From Fusarium oxysporum f. sp. lycopersici 4287 (Eukaryota; Ascomycota; Sordariomycetes; Hypocreales; Nectriaceae): DNA of 64,000 nucleotides. Made by a program: the position numbers and the translations under genes. The stretch is taken from assembly GCF_000149955.1 (NCBI RefSeq), contig NC_030986.1, forward strand, positions 6,749,114 through 6,813,113, read 5' to 3'. The notes beneath the pieces were generated by a model. That model searched no databases, had not been told where the DNA came from, and was given only the letters and a program-made list of their open reading frames with translations. Shown here one piece after another: positions 9,158-20,471 of the stretch; the first letter of the stretch is position 1; the number at the start of each line of letters is the position of its first letter.

Positions 9158-11924
9158 ATGGCACCTACAGAATTTCTGCAACAATTTGAAAAGATTGAAG
9201 GGGTAGTTGCTCGATATGCTTTCAAGCTGTCAAGCGTCAGATCTCCGGCTGAAATTTACAAAGAGAAGACGGTCGAAATCCGGGGGCGCATCGCTCAATT
9301 ATGGACAAGCTTGGAACTAGCCCCAGCGCCAGAAAAATCAAGCCTCCAAGACAGTATCGTGAAGTTAGGGGGGCAATTAAAAGAGCTGGAAATAAAATAC
9401 GAGGCTGGTGTGCAGGACGAGGAGAGGGTGTATAACCGGGCGTTACAAGAAATTACAGACGCGCTCCGCTACGAGCTCTTGGAAATTATTGGGCCTGCGA
9501 AAATAGAGTCGTATCTACGAAGCATCTCGAGCGAGAATTCTGACCGGCAAGACTCAAACAATGCAGTCGTTACTTGTCAGCCACACGATGCAACTCTCCA
9601 AGCGATCGGCGCCAAAGAGGCATGCGTACCTAAAGGAATGCCCGAAAACAGGCACACAAGTCCGACCACTCCCGTAAGCGTAATCGCCCGATCCATCGCC
9701 CATATTCATGCTTGCCTACTGACTGTCATAGTACAAACGAAGGAGAACATCGCCAGAATCCATGGGAAGGAAACGACGTCAGGTTGAGAAAGATGCCCCT
9801 CGTACCAAACTCAGCAATTCTCTTGTCTCTTATCCAGCTGTGAGGTCTTTGCGAAGACGAACACGGCATAGCCACAGGCGACAAGGCGACAAGAGATCTA
9901 CCACAGACGAAGACTTTGAGGGCATCACAAACCCGGATGCCGGCAGCATCTATCTCGCATTTTGGGAAAAGTCCAAGGACTGGTTCGCTGTACTCCTACT
10001 TCCGATGCAAGATCTCGAAAGCGTCGGCATTTCGGGTTCGATAGAAAGTCTTGGCTTAGCAGAGGTTCTCCCTAGGTGCTACTGCAATAAGCAAGATGGC
10101 TTTTCCTGGGCGGAGGGATTTAACGACGGCGAGCCTCTGGTCATGGAGCGAGAGTTCCCCGTAATGTACTTTGATGGCCAAGACTTTCCCGCCAAGAGCG
10201 CTGTCGGCTGGGTCTCTGCAAGAGATTTGAGGCAGTTCGATGCGAACAACAAGAACTCACTTGTTCCTCACATACGGTCGGTTCGCAAGTTTCTTAAGAC
10301 TCGGGCAGAAAAACGTTCGCCAGAACGAGAAGTAGACAGATCAAAGTCTGAAGCACCTGACGCGACAGAACCGTCATCAATAGAGGCCAACAGCTATCCG
10401 CCCACGCCTCTGAAAGGTGAATTGGTAATATGCTCCCTTGATGAACTGGATCGCTTACTATGTACAGTTCCTCTTCAGCATCGCGGTCCTCAGATGGCAG
10501 CTCCTGACCAGGATCAAGAGGAACCCAGTTCTCTACCCGCAACTCAACCAGTATTACCTTTAGATCACGTCGCCCTGCATGACCCCCCCATTCAACAACA
10601 ATCGCTACCCGATCTTCGTAGCGATGAGGGACAACAGCATCGACTGAACCTGGAAGACATTGCGACATCTTCTCATGAGCCGGGACGACAGCTTGATGAA
10701 CCTTGTGACATCTTTGAGCCTATAAGTACTGCCGCACTTTCAAATACGACGCAAGAAGTTTGTAAGGACGCTGGTTTGTTAAGACCACATTGCAATGAGA
10801 GAGCAAACAGGGCCGCTACCCCTGAGAAAAATATGGGAGCTGGGTTATTTGGATTATCTGTGTCAGAGCAAGCCTCTGGCGTCGCTATATGCCCACCGCA
10901 TCCACCTTCAAGAGAGTTGCTTCCTATGAACCTAATGTCAAATCCACTTAAAACGCCAGAAATCTACGCAACAGAGCCTTTTCCATCAAGTCCATCTATC
11001 CCGCACGCTTCATCAACAGACTCTGCGCAACCGGCCCTGCCCTACGCTCTGGAGCAACATGCCCAAGTCGAGATGGGTCGTCCTCACAGCAATCGGCCCA
11101 TCATCGATGCTGCAAATTCAACCGCAGAAGAGCGACAACAAGCACAACAAGCTCCAAGCGTGGTTCAGAGCAGCAATGACGCATCAGACGCCGTTGGCGG
11201 TATGCCATGTAATGCGGACCACCCACGTCTAAGTCAAATAAGAGCTCCGTATAACTTCGAAACCTCCAGAACTACTATTGTATTGCCACCGATCAGCTCC
11301 ATGCTTAAGCCAGGAGTGAACAGTCCTCCGTCGCACGAACCTCCCGGTCAAACGCCAACTCTGAATAATCAGCCGTCTACTTTTCCTGCTCGCTCGTCCC
11401 AGTTAGCCGTCAATGCACCATCACCGCCGTCACCATCACCGTCACTGTGTACTCGACCATGGACGACCAAACTTGCCAGTAAATCGCCAGATGTTCGAGC
11501 ATCGTTCAATCAAATATCAACTGCCCAATATGCACCTGCTCTTCCCACTCAGGTCCAGAGCGATGACTCGTTCCATACTCGAGGGTCATCTGCCAGCATA
11601 GCAACTGAGCAGCGTCGCTTAAACAGCCCTGGAGCACCAACATCTGACTCGAATGATGGATGTAATGCACAGACTTCCTGCGAGCTCGAAGTCACTCGCC
11701 CAAAGGGTGACTGGTACAAGAAACTTCCTGAGGATCTGATCGCATGTTTAGAAAAGTATCAGCAGGATAACAACCTCAGTCTTGGAATCCATGGGCTACG
11801 GATACAGCCTGGCAATTACGTATGTCCTTTCTGTATCGAGTCCAAGAGGAAGCTCTATAAGCGCCCTAGTCATTTCTCAAACCACTTAGCAAGCCACTGG
11901 GCTGCTCTCAAGAAGAAGCAGTGA
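9158..11924 (+). CDS. 902-residue protein: N-terminal coiled coil, C-terminal C2H2-like zinc finger, unknown function
   Basis: Exons 9158-9673 and 9732-11924 join in phase 0 across a 58-bp intron with a GTAAGC donor, a CTGAC branch-like site and a CATAG acceptor. The start is the ATG of MAPTEFLQQFEKIEG. Residues 20-140 are charged and helical (LQDSIVKLGGQLKELEIKYE), a likely coiled coil. Around residues 240-340 is a compact, ordered-looking block with aromatic residues (AGSIYLAFWEKSKDWFAVLL; DGFSWAEGFNDGEPLVMERE; VGWVSARDLRQFD). The next 500 residues are Ser/Pro/Gln-rich and probably disordered. The last 60 contain YVCPFCIESKRKLYKRPSHF followed by SNHLASHW, giving C-x2-C and H-x3/4-H ligands of a zinc finger. 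This layout suggests a nuclear regulator (inference). I do not recognise the family. Confidence 0.75.
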
Positions 11925-12450
11925 AAATGTGGTCGATATTTGTATTCACTTCAACTGTGATATTGGGTTATTGTGTTTCTTAGCGATAGAAGATTGGCAG
12001 GAAGAGAAGGATCGATGTAGGTTACGAGGTACCCTTAAGAAAGTGCCCCAGATGATCCAGGAAGGGTTCGGCAAACTAGAGAACAATTACACCAAGACAG
12101 ATCCGATGGCGGTCCGACACCTGGATCAGGCCTACAACTGTTTGATCGACTGCTTGGGTGATCCGCTATGTGGCATAATGCTTCTACAGACATACGGAGG
12201 ATAATCAAGCAACTACCCACATGTCCTAGCCAAATGCAGAAGCACTCTTTGATCAGTAATCAATGTTAAGTTTCAGGTTCCGGGTTATGGCCTTTACATC
12301 TGGGGAGTTTGTAAAAGCTTTACTCAACGCAACAACACCACAATATTGGTTCACACGCTGAAATATAAACTAAAGGACTTTTAATAATACGGAAGATTTT
12401 ATTTTATTGAGAAAGTAGGTCTTGATTACTGGGTCCGCTTTAGATCGGTC
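11925..12450. other. Intergenic region
   Basis: A 91-codon frame at 11929-12204 begins right after the preceding stop. It has no recognised motif and is more likely 3' untranslated sequence. The rest is plain AT-rich DNA up to the LINE tail. Confidence 0.4.
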
Positions 12451-15400
12451 ATGTATGTATGTATGTATGTATATTTTTCGTCCGGGGGCCGTGAGGCCCG
12501 TAAAGTCCCCTATTGGGGCACAGGACGTGCTGAGTTAGAGTCTCTAGTGCTAAAATCTACGTAAAGCATTCGCAAATTACAGAACGGACCACTATCCAGC
12601 ATATCATCGGCTCAAAAGCGCGTCCTGTCGAGCCTGTTACCCGTCAGCGGGATGACCAGGTCGGCTATCATAGCGGTAGCCGCTATATCAGTCAGTCTTT
12701 AGTGAGACTGGGGAGAGGGCGGCGGCATGACCGCACGAGGCGGCCGAGCCGTGAGAATAAAGAAAAGAAACAAAGAAAAAGGAGGGAAAGGAAGATAGAA
12801 GGGGAAGAGGAGACACAAATGCATCTCCGATCTGCCTCATCTAGTGACGAGTGCAAATCCTTTCGAAGAAGGCGCTTGACTTGGTCAACTTGATGTACTT
12901 GTCGAAGTTCCTTCCTATTGCGAGGTTGACCGCCGCAGTCGGCGAGGGGACGAGCCTTATTCGACACCGCCGCGGTACTTTCCTACAGTAGAAAACATGG
13001 TCAGGTGCTTTGCGTCGTCCGCACGAGCAAGTCACCCGCGCGTCCTTGTGGTTGAATCGTTCGTGGTATGCAGCGAAATCCCCATGGAGGGATCTTGCTG
13101 CGAGTAGATGGTGTAGGGCAGCCCGAGGGAGCGAGAGTTCCGGTGGGCAGCGTATAGTCGCCTTGAGATTCAATCTCTTGTATTGCTCGGGAACGGAGGT
13201 AGTCCACCAGGATTCGAAAGCTTCTTTTGGTTTCTGCCTCGCCACCTTTCGCAGGTATGCTAGCGTCGGCTGAGCGCCTTCCGGTTCTGGCAGCGAGGAC
13301 GCTGCCTTTGCTAGTTTATCGGCTTGTTCGTTGCCGGGAATGTCCGTGTGGCCAGGTATCCAGCGCACTCGTGTAGCTCCGTGTGATGCAGCTAACGCCT
13401 GGAACTCGACGAAGACTGCTTGTGAAGAATCAGACGGTGTGCCCCGTAGGCATGTGGCGGCTGCCAGGTTGTCTAGACAGACTACAATGTCCCGTGCCGC
13501 CGATCCTGGGAGGTTCAGAGCGGCTTTGAGGCCCTCCAGTGCTCCTGTAGCTTCAGCGTCAAAGACCTCGGCAGGTCCAAGACGGCCCGAGCCGTCGCAG
13601 ATGGAGAGGTCCTGCTGGTGAATGGCGAAGCCATAGCTGGCTGCTCCCTCCGAGGACAATGAGCCGTCTGAGTATACGATCCAGGTGGTTGGGTCTACTG
13701 TCTCAACCCACTGGAGGAAGGCCTCGGCCGATTCCTCTTTCGGGGCTGTCTGTAGGGGTGTATCTTGTCCCTTGCCGAAGCGTTTCTGCATGAGGGCTGG
13801 TCGTGAACAGGGTGCGAGGAGCTCATTGGTCCTTCGAAGACGGGTTCTGAAGCTGCTCTCTGTTGGAGCTTGGTACTTCCGCTTGATGAGCTGATGGTAT
13901 GTGGGTTGCCTAGGTGGAAGCGTGCGCTTCGCGAGGGGGTAGGTCTCATCAAGGGATTTGAGCCGGGTTGCCCCTGGGTACCATACTTCGGTGCCGTAGA
14001 GCAGGACTGGTTCAACGCAGGCCCTGACGGCGCTCCGTACAGCGCTGGGAAGCGGGCCGTGTATCGTGTTGGTGAGTCCTCGCAAATGGTGGGCGACTGC
14101 CTGTGACTTAGCCGTCCACTTTTCTGCGTGGACTCGGAATGACAGGTTGCTGTCCAGCCAGATGCCTAGCCAGCGCATTGCTGCCTCGGGGTGCTTCTCG
14201 AAATCGCCATGGCGTATTGCCGGTGTGGTCCCGAGCTTGCTCCGAGAGAAGTGCATGACTTCGGTCTTCTTAGGGTCGAAAGATACCCCGTTTGCGGCGC
14301 CCCAGCGGACCATTTCTTCGACAGAACGTGATGCCGCAGCGGCCGTTTCCTCGACCGTATCGCCGACGCACAGGATGGCTGTGTCATCTGCATAGCCAAA
14401 CCGGCCTTGGGGGTTGCTCAGTCGGTAGATGGGCTCTGTATATAACAGGAAGAGGATCGGCGATACCGGCGATCCCTGAGGGAGACCGCACTGGAGAGGA
14501 GAGAGCGGGGTGATTGTATCTTGGTACCTAACACAGGCAGATCGGTCATCCATAAAGGATCCGGCCCATCGGGCGAGATGTTCGGGCCAGCCTTGTTCCC
14601 GAAGTCGCAGAATCAGTCTGTTGCGTAGGACAGTGTCGAACGCGCCTTGAATGTCCATCGTGACCAGCGTGGCCACCTTCTTGCGCGCAAATGCCTCCTT
14701 AATGTCGTGAACTAGGGCGGCTACGAGGTCTGTCGCAGACCTCTTTGGAAGCGCTCCAGCTTGTTGCGGGTGAAGAACTCCATGGTGAATGCATGCCTAC
14801 GCGAGACGGCGCGCGACTAACCGTTCCAGTCCCTTGCCGAGACAGGAGAGCAGAGAGATGGGTCGCCAGGCTCGCGGGGTCGTCAGGTCTCTGCGTCCAG
14901 GTTTGGCGATCATGACCACCTCGGCCGCTCTGAAAGGCTTTGGGTGGTGGCCTATGGCCAGGCACCCCTCGAAGAGGCGGCGAACGTGTGTTCCGATAAT
15001 ATGCCATACTGCTGTGAGGAGCTTGACTGTGATGTTATCTGCCCCCGGCGATGTATTCCCGGTGCGGAGAGTCGCATCCTGCGCTTCTTCTAGGGAGATT
15101 TCATGCGAAAATGGGATCGTTTTGCGAGGGCTGACCTCGATCCAGGGATCCTGGATATCGTCCTCAGCTGTCCGACGCTCTAGAGTCGCTCGCCGGAGCG
15201 CGTTGGCCTTGTCGAGCTGGGTGTCGTAGACCACGTCGTCCACTTGGAGTGGAGGCGGTTGGAAGGCTCCTGGCGATCTCAGCCATCGGACGGCCTTGAA
15301 AACGGAGCTGCTATCTGAGAAGCTGTTGATCAGGTTCCGCCAATAGAGCCTTTTGGCGCGGCGGACCACACAGTGGAAATCTCGCTTGGCTATTTGAACC

Positions 15401-15577
15401 TCTTGGCTGAATCCGAGAGGGTACAGCCTTCTGATCGCCCGATACCCGGCAGCAGCAAGGGCGCACTCTTCGGTCCACCACGGAGCGTTGCGTGCTCCCT
15501 TCCTCGCAGGCCGGCCCACTGCCATTGCTGCTGATTGCAAGAGGCTCACTAGTGTGGATGCGAGCTTGTCTAGTTCT
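12451..15577 (-). mobile_element. 5'-truncated LINE (Tad/I-like non-LTR retrotransposon)
   Basis: A minus-strand element that ends on the left in a 3' region GGGCCTCACGGCCCCCGGACG followed by a (TACA)n tail (12451-12472). The body encodes reverse transcriptase and RNase H. Endonuclease and ORF1 are absent, so it is 5'-truncated. Its right edge touches the pogo-type element that begins at 15579. The sequence beyond that element belongs to the OrsD-type gene, so the LINE's truncation point lies within a few bases of the pogo insertion site. Confidence 0.85.
12841..15577 (-). pseudogene. LINE ORF2: reverse transcriptase + RNase H, one nonsense codon
   Basis: The frame runs from the truncated end at 15577 through APWWTEECALAAAGYRAIRR and the RT entry block (MIAKPGRRD...RPISLLS). 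A TAG at 14797-14799, where the sequence RRLA-x-ACIHHGVLHPQQAG otherwise continues in frame, breaks it. The RT core follows with DIQGAFD, LPQGSPVSP and the catalytic FGYADD. RNase H shows YSDGSLS, AEATGALEGL, CLDNLAA and HTDIPGNEQADKLAK, that is, all four acidic or His catalytic positions. The C-terminus has a Cys-rich knuckle (CSCGRRKAPDHVFYC). Without the 5' domains and with the internal stop it cannot retrotranspose alone. Confidence 0.85.
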
Positions 15578-15578
15578 A

Positions 15579-17803
15579 CCATCCAGGACCACCTAGTGGG
15601 CACCCTCACCTAATGGACCACCAAAATTTCAATCTTCCCATACAAACTCCGAATTTTCAAGTACATCGCATTCAGCCAAGGACGTAGATACTTGCAAACC
15701 TATACTAATATTGTATAGTAGTTTTCGTGACATTTTCATATCGGCTTGACTTTTCCCCGTTCCGCCTTGTGGCCTAGTTCTCTAGCACTTTGAATTCTTT
15801 CGCATTTCTCCTCATCTACCCCACGCGACTCCATCCACTTGAGCCAAATTTTCACCTAATTTTCTTCTCGGAACTCCTTTCGCAATGGTTCGCCGTGTTT
15901 ATACCGAAGATGACGTAGCTGAGGCTATACTCGATATTACTGATAGAGGCCTGTCACAGACGGGGGCGGCCCAGAAACGTGGAGTACCTCGGTCGACCCT
16001 TTCTGGGCGACTTTCCGGTCAAGCGTGCAGGAATGAACGGATCCAGGCCCACCAGCGTATTTCAAAGAGCCAGGAGGAGACCCTCCTTCGTTGGGTGCTG
16101 CGACAAGAGTCTCTGGGCTATGCTCTCTCGCACAGCCAGCTCCGCGCCTGTGTCGAGGCCATCCTCAAACAACAAGGCGATAACAAGCCTCTGGGTAAGC
16201 ACTGGACTACGAGATTCGTCAAACGTCACCTAGAACTATCTACCAAGCTTGGAAAACGTCAGGAAGCCGCCAGGTTTGACGGATTTACTCCGAAGGCGGT
16301 CAATTGGTACTTCGATATCCGGGAGAACGAGTACGGCTGGATCAAGCCTGAGAACACAGTTAACGTGGACGAAGGCGGCATAATGGTGGGTTTCGGTAAG
16401 TCTTCTACAAGTACTCTATAGGTCTTCATAGGGCATAGCTAATTGATTGTCCATGAGGCCTGGACAGCCTCGTAATCGGGAGCTCTGACCCGAAGAAGAA
16501 GGCGATGTTGAAAGGCGTTCAGTCGCGCACGTGGACCTCGTTTATTGAGGCTGTTACTGCAACTGGCCGCTCTTTAAAACCGGGAATTATCTTTAAAGGA
16601 AAAGAGCTGCAGAAGCAATGGTTTCTGAACGAATTCGAATTGATAGCGGACTGGCACTACATCACATCACCGAACGGCTGGACCGACAACCATATTACTC
16701 TCGAATGGTTGAAAGACGTCTATCTACCTCAAACGGAGCCTCGTGATGCATCGGATGCGAGACTTATTATCCTTGACGGTCACGGGAGCCATGCGCAGGT
16801 GAGCATTTTGGTGTTTTCGCTGCGGAGTCACCCGCTATAGGGTCGTTAACGAGCAGTCAGGACGAGTGGATGGCGACGTGCTTTCTGAACAACGTCTACG
16901 CTGCTACCTACCAGCACATTGTTTCCATGGTTTACAACCGTTAGACAATGGAATTTTTAATGGCATTAAAGGTGCGTATCGGAAAGAACTCCAAAAACTG
17001 GCTAGTTTAACCGATTCTGCGCCAGTTGATAAAGTCAACTTTATTCGGGCATATGCGAAAGCCAGAGAGGCGGGCATGAGGAAGGAGATTATCTTATCCG
17101 GCTGGAGGTTTACTGGAAATTGGCCAATAAATCGTTATAAAGCTTTAACACATCCGGAAATTCAACCGGACAAAGAAAAACTGCTAGAAGAGTTCAAGAC
17201 GCCGAGCCCTCCTCAGTTGCACTCAGATGATATGCCGAAAACGAGCCGGCAAGTAAGAGAAATGGCCAAACACCGAAGCCTTCCGACCAGGCGGAAGTAC
17301 AGTAAGATCGCAAAGGGATTGTAAGCTTTAGAGATGAAAGTGGCCGTTCAGAATGCGCAGATTACTGGCCTCGAGGAGCAGATGGCCCAGGTGCGGCGAG
17401 GGAAGAAAAGAAAGGCGGTACCGAATCCGAACCGACGATTCATGGCTCTAGCGGAGGCTCTAGCGACTGGAGAAGCTCTTCGTGGCTCAAAGGAGGCAGA
17501 AATAGAGGTAGATGTGGATGAGGAGGTCGAGGAAGTGATTGAGGTGGGTGTCGGGTTAGAGGACGAAAGTGATGACTTTATGGTCGTAACAAAGCACTGC
17601 CAGCGCACACGGAGCGGTCGGGAAGTCAAAAAGCCACGCCGAGAGTAAACTCAAATAACTTTATAGAAACTCTCTTTAAAGCCTCGTTTATTAATTGAGA
17701 ATTGGGCCTGTTTTTGCGGACATCAATATTTGGATTTTGTATGGGAAGATCTAAATTTTGGTGGTCCATTAGGTGGGGGTGCCCACTAGGTGGTCCTGGA
17801 TGG
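15579..17803 (+). mobile_element. pogo/Fot1-type DNA transposon (2.2 kb), TIRs and TA duplication
   Basis: Terminal inverted repeats of about 50 bp begin CCATCCAGGACCACCTAGTG at 15579 and end as the reverse complement at 17803. They include the inner block CTAATGGACCACCAAAATTT. TA dinucleotides flank both ends (15577-15578 and 17804-17805), the normal Tc1/mariner-pogo duplication. A decayed DDE transposase gene lies inside on the plus strand. The TIR start CCATnCAGnAC is shared with the second family at 46754 and 47396. Confidence 0.9.
15885..17648 (+). pseudogene. DDE_1 (pogo/Fot1) transposase, frameshifted
   Basis: Exons 15885-16395, 16458-16798 and 16861 onward are joined by a 62-bp and a 62-bp intron with good GTAAGT and GTGAGC donors. 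The N-terminus is a psq/CENP-B-like helix-turn-helix (DDVAEAILDITDRGLSQTGA). The catalytic Asp positions are seen in NVDEGG, LIILDGHGSH and LQPLDNGIFN. A 1-nt deletion near 16905, compared with the copy at 47535-49366, shifts the third exon. A TAA at 17322-17324 replaces a sense codon in that copy. The tail after it (17334-17648) is a coiled coil plus basic residues. The copy is therefore inactive but clearly of the same transposase lineage. Confidence 0.85.
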
Positions 17804-17888
17804 TAACATAGTCTGACATCAACGAATGTCGATCTGGTAATCGCGTCATTGCTCGTAGGATATCACGTCGGGCGTTCTCAAAGATGAC

Positions 17889-18804
17889 CAGGGCTGCCGT
17901 CAGATCAATCAACTCAGATTAGGACGTAAATCTGAACTGAACTGATAATTTGCCCTCTACATCTGATCTGATTGATTGATTGATAGATATCTGATATATA
18001 ATAGGTCACGTGGAGCTATTCCCAGCCTCACGATTCTGCCCGTAGGATCTGACTGCCTTGTTGCTTAAGCATAGCCCCCCCCAGAGTAACACGCCCTCCC
18101 CTTACCCAGTTCTTCAGTAATTGGATCGACTCAATGCTCGAGAGAATGTTGCTGTGAGCTGACTATAAGCTTCGCAAGACTGAATGTTCTCTTGCAATCG
18201 GTTGACATGGCCGAGATTGCAAGGACATCCAATGCAAATCTACTCAAACGCGGGATTGCTATGATCAATCCACCAGAGTCTGGCTAAATCTATGCCGTAT
18301 CAGAGCGAGAGGTAGAAAAAAGGGGTGATCTACCGTATTTACTCACGAGATTCGGAACGCCCTGTGGAGTCGACTACGGCTGATTTAGCAGCATATAATT
18401 GGCCTTTTTGGATTTAACACGGCTATAATCGACTTTTTGAGAATCTAAAAGGAATGAGCCACTTAGTACATGGCATTTGACTCCACAGGGCGTTCCGAAT
18501 CTCACGAGTAAATACGGGTACCTTTAGATTCGCCTCTACCTAAGACCCCGGCAAGCAAGGGTCCAGGACCAATCAGCTCGGCTGACCCTTGTAACATCGT
18601 AGCTTTTCAGGAAGAGCCACTCTCTCCGGAGCCGGAACATACAGATGATCCGGCGGTTCTAGGGTAGCTGCTCTCCATTCAGATATATCCGATGTACAGA
18701 TGCTTGTGTTTGAATTGATTGATCTGACGAAATTTCATATCTGATTTGAATTGATTGATCTGATTGATATATCTGATTGTTAATCTGATCTGACGGCAGC
18801 CCTG
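17889..18804. mobile_element. Non-autonomous hAT-type element (916 bp) with 8-bp target duplication
   Basis: The ends CAGGGCTGCCGTCAGATCA and its inverse (...TGACGGCAGCCCTG) flank the element, and both subterminal zones are rich in ATCAATC/GATTGATT. The 8-bp sequence AAGATGAC lies immediately outside both ends (17881-17888 and 18805-18812), the hAT signature. No transposase is encoded. Removing the element and one duplication restores the reading frame of the OrsD-type gene across the site, which confirms the boundaries. Confidence 0.9.
18333..18518. mobile_element. Tc1/mariner-type MITE (186 bp) nested in the hAT element
   Basis: Inverted repeats of about 39 bp (CCGTATTTACTCACGAGATT... and inverse, with GGAACGCCCTGTGGAGTC at the inner end) flank about 105 bp. 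TA is present at both outer edges (18331-18332 and 18519-18520). There is no coding capacity. It sits wholly inside the hAT-type element, so it is the younger insertion. Confidence 0.9.
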
Positions 18805-19689
18805 AAGATGACCCGCCATTGAGTTCTCTCTGGCCATAGGCCGGTAGATGCAAGAGTATCGCTGCCCAAGTCCTTGGCACTCATGCGTGGCTGATTCATC
18901 TGGTCAAAATAATTCTCCTCTCGCTCTAATACATCGCTTAGATGGGCGCGCGCCTCACAGTTCAGGCTTCGGACGTCTTTGCTCAAATCAGGCCGAGATG
19001 ATTTTGCGAGTCTTGCTCCCTTCCTCGATTTTCCAGTTTCTCGAAGGACCTCGAACCATCTACTACCTTCCCGAGAAGGAAAGAACCGTTGACAGGCGAC
19101 GCCCTCGATCCATGGTAACTCAGCAGACGGCTCCAGACCTGATATTGGCCTTCCTCTGTCTCGTGGGTTTTTCCAAAGGTGCTCCTTTGTACAATGGAGC
19201 CGCATCTTTTGGGCTTGGCGGAACATACAGCCACATTTCCGACACTTTAGTCCGTCCAATCTCGGTGCAGCAAGGCAAGAAATTGGTTCAATCGGTATGC
19301 GTGGTAGTCGAAGCTTAGCTTGGTCTTGGAGAAGATTCGGGATTGCTTTGACCTGCTCTACCAACCTGCGCCGACGCCCCAGAGCAATGTTGTTGTGTTT
19401 TGTCCTGAGGTGCGCGTTGACTTCGTTGGGTAGGGTTGCAAATCCGCATAACTTGCACACTAGAAGTTGATATTCTGGAATAATAACGAATGGGTAGATT
19501 GGGCTGGACGATTGAGACTGCTTACTAGGGTCCATTGTCCTCACTAGCAAGAAACTTGTTATACTGCAATTACGCATATGCTTCCCTATATCTCGGTCTT
19601 GGTTAAGAGGAAGATCTCTATAACCTATTTAAGAAGATTACACTGTAAATTACGCGTACTCGCGCCTTCTCATCAACTACGCGTCTTGT

Positions 19690-19875
19690 GATTAATTTAA
19701 TTGACCCTGGTCTAAATGAAGTCTACCCCCTGCAAAATTCAAGCCTACTCCCTGTTGGGTGGGTCTAGAAATTAAATTCTACCCCCTTGTAAAAATCAAT
19801 TCTACCCTGGGTTGTTTGGCATAAAACAAATGAATTTTACTTAGAATTGATTTTGGTATGGTGCACTAGGCTTCT
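19690..19875 (-). repeat. Repeat A, 5' of the OrsD-type gene
   Basis: On the minus strand it starts CATACCAAAATCAATTCTA and contains units GGGTAGAATTGATTTTTACA, GGGGGTAGAATTTAATTTCT, GGGAGTAGGCTTGAATTTTG and GGGGGTAGACTTCATTTAGA. The order and orientation are the same as at 3811-3960, again just upstream of a zinc-finger ORF. Confidence 0.8.
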
Positions 19876-20471
19876 TGTTCATCGACATCCTGCTAGGCTA
19901 TTTCCCAAAGCTCACCGATGCCTCTTCTACTTGTGAACAGTCGCCCGTTCTCGGTCTCTCGAGCTACTTGTGCTTCGATGCGATCAGGCTCTGCTTTGTC
20001 CCAGTCTGAATAAGCCACTTTCTATTCTTTGGTCCATTCTCTTAGGCTCGTTGAGGTTGCGCAGCACCTCCCCATCTGCTTATAATCAAGACACCAGCTG
20101 TAGATTGCTTTTGGATATGCTAAAGGCAGGCCCATTGCTTTTCTATACTGGCGGTTACCTAGTGAGGTTCCCGGTGGCTGGGCCTTATACCAATCATCTC
20201 CTGACGTGGCGTATCTCTGGTGGATTGCTCTTGGATAATCGTACTTCAGCCGCGTTGTTGAATCTGGAACTGGATCTTGCAAGTGTAAGGATGATGATAC
20301 TGACGGTCCGATAGCGGAAAAAATCATACCACATATGGAAACTGGGACGGGACCCGTCCGCCTATTAGCCGCCTATCCTGTCATGTTACCAGCACGACTG
20401 CGCACAGTAGTAGGAAAACTGAGATACCATGAATAACTATTTATTAATACTCACCCTCTATTCCTAATTAG
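19876..20471. other. Intergenic region
   Basis: Only short overlapping frames on both strands. CACGACTGCGCACAGTAGTAG near 20390 resembles the end of the GTGCACG MITE-like repeat (ACGACTGCGTACAGTAGG at 31610). Confidence 0.4.

Larger units (their letters stand above)
17806..19535 (-). pseudogene. OrsD-type (DUF3505) zinc-finger protein gene split by a hAT insertion
   Basis: Minus strand, start at the ATG of MDPSKQSQSS (19535). Two zinc-finger modules are visible: YQLLVCKLCGFATLPNEVNA..RTKH near residue 20 and LKCRKCGCMFRQAQKMRLHC..EH near residue 95. The family block PWIEGVACQRFFPSREGSRW follows. This ORF is clearly homologous to the one at 4062-4832. The apparent C-terminus near 18780 is made of hAT sequence. 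If the insertion (17889-18804 plus one 8-bp duplication) is skipped, the frame continues in register with ENARRDILRAMTRLPDRHSL up to the pogo element at 17803. That continuation resembles the segment after the OrsD domain in telomere-linked-helicase-like proteins. Beyond it lies the LINE, and no further part of the gene is found. Confidence 0.75.

Noticed and set aside
11929..12204. Small gene right after the 902-aa gene
   Set aside because: It begins 5 bp after the stop, has no recognised feature and is better explained as 3' untranslated sequence.
15311..15592. Alternative minus-strand frames in the LINE
   Set aside because: They are shadows of the reverse-transcriptase frame, which holds the conserved motifs.
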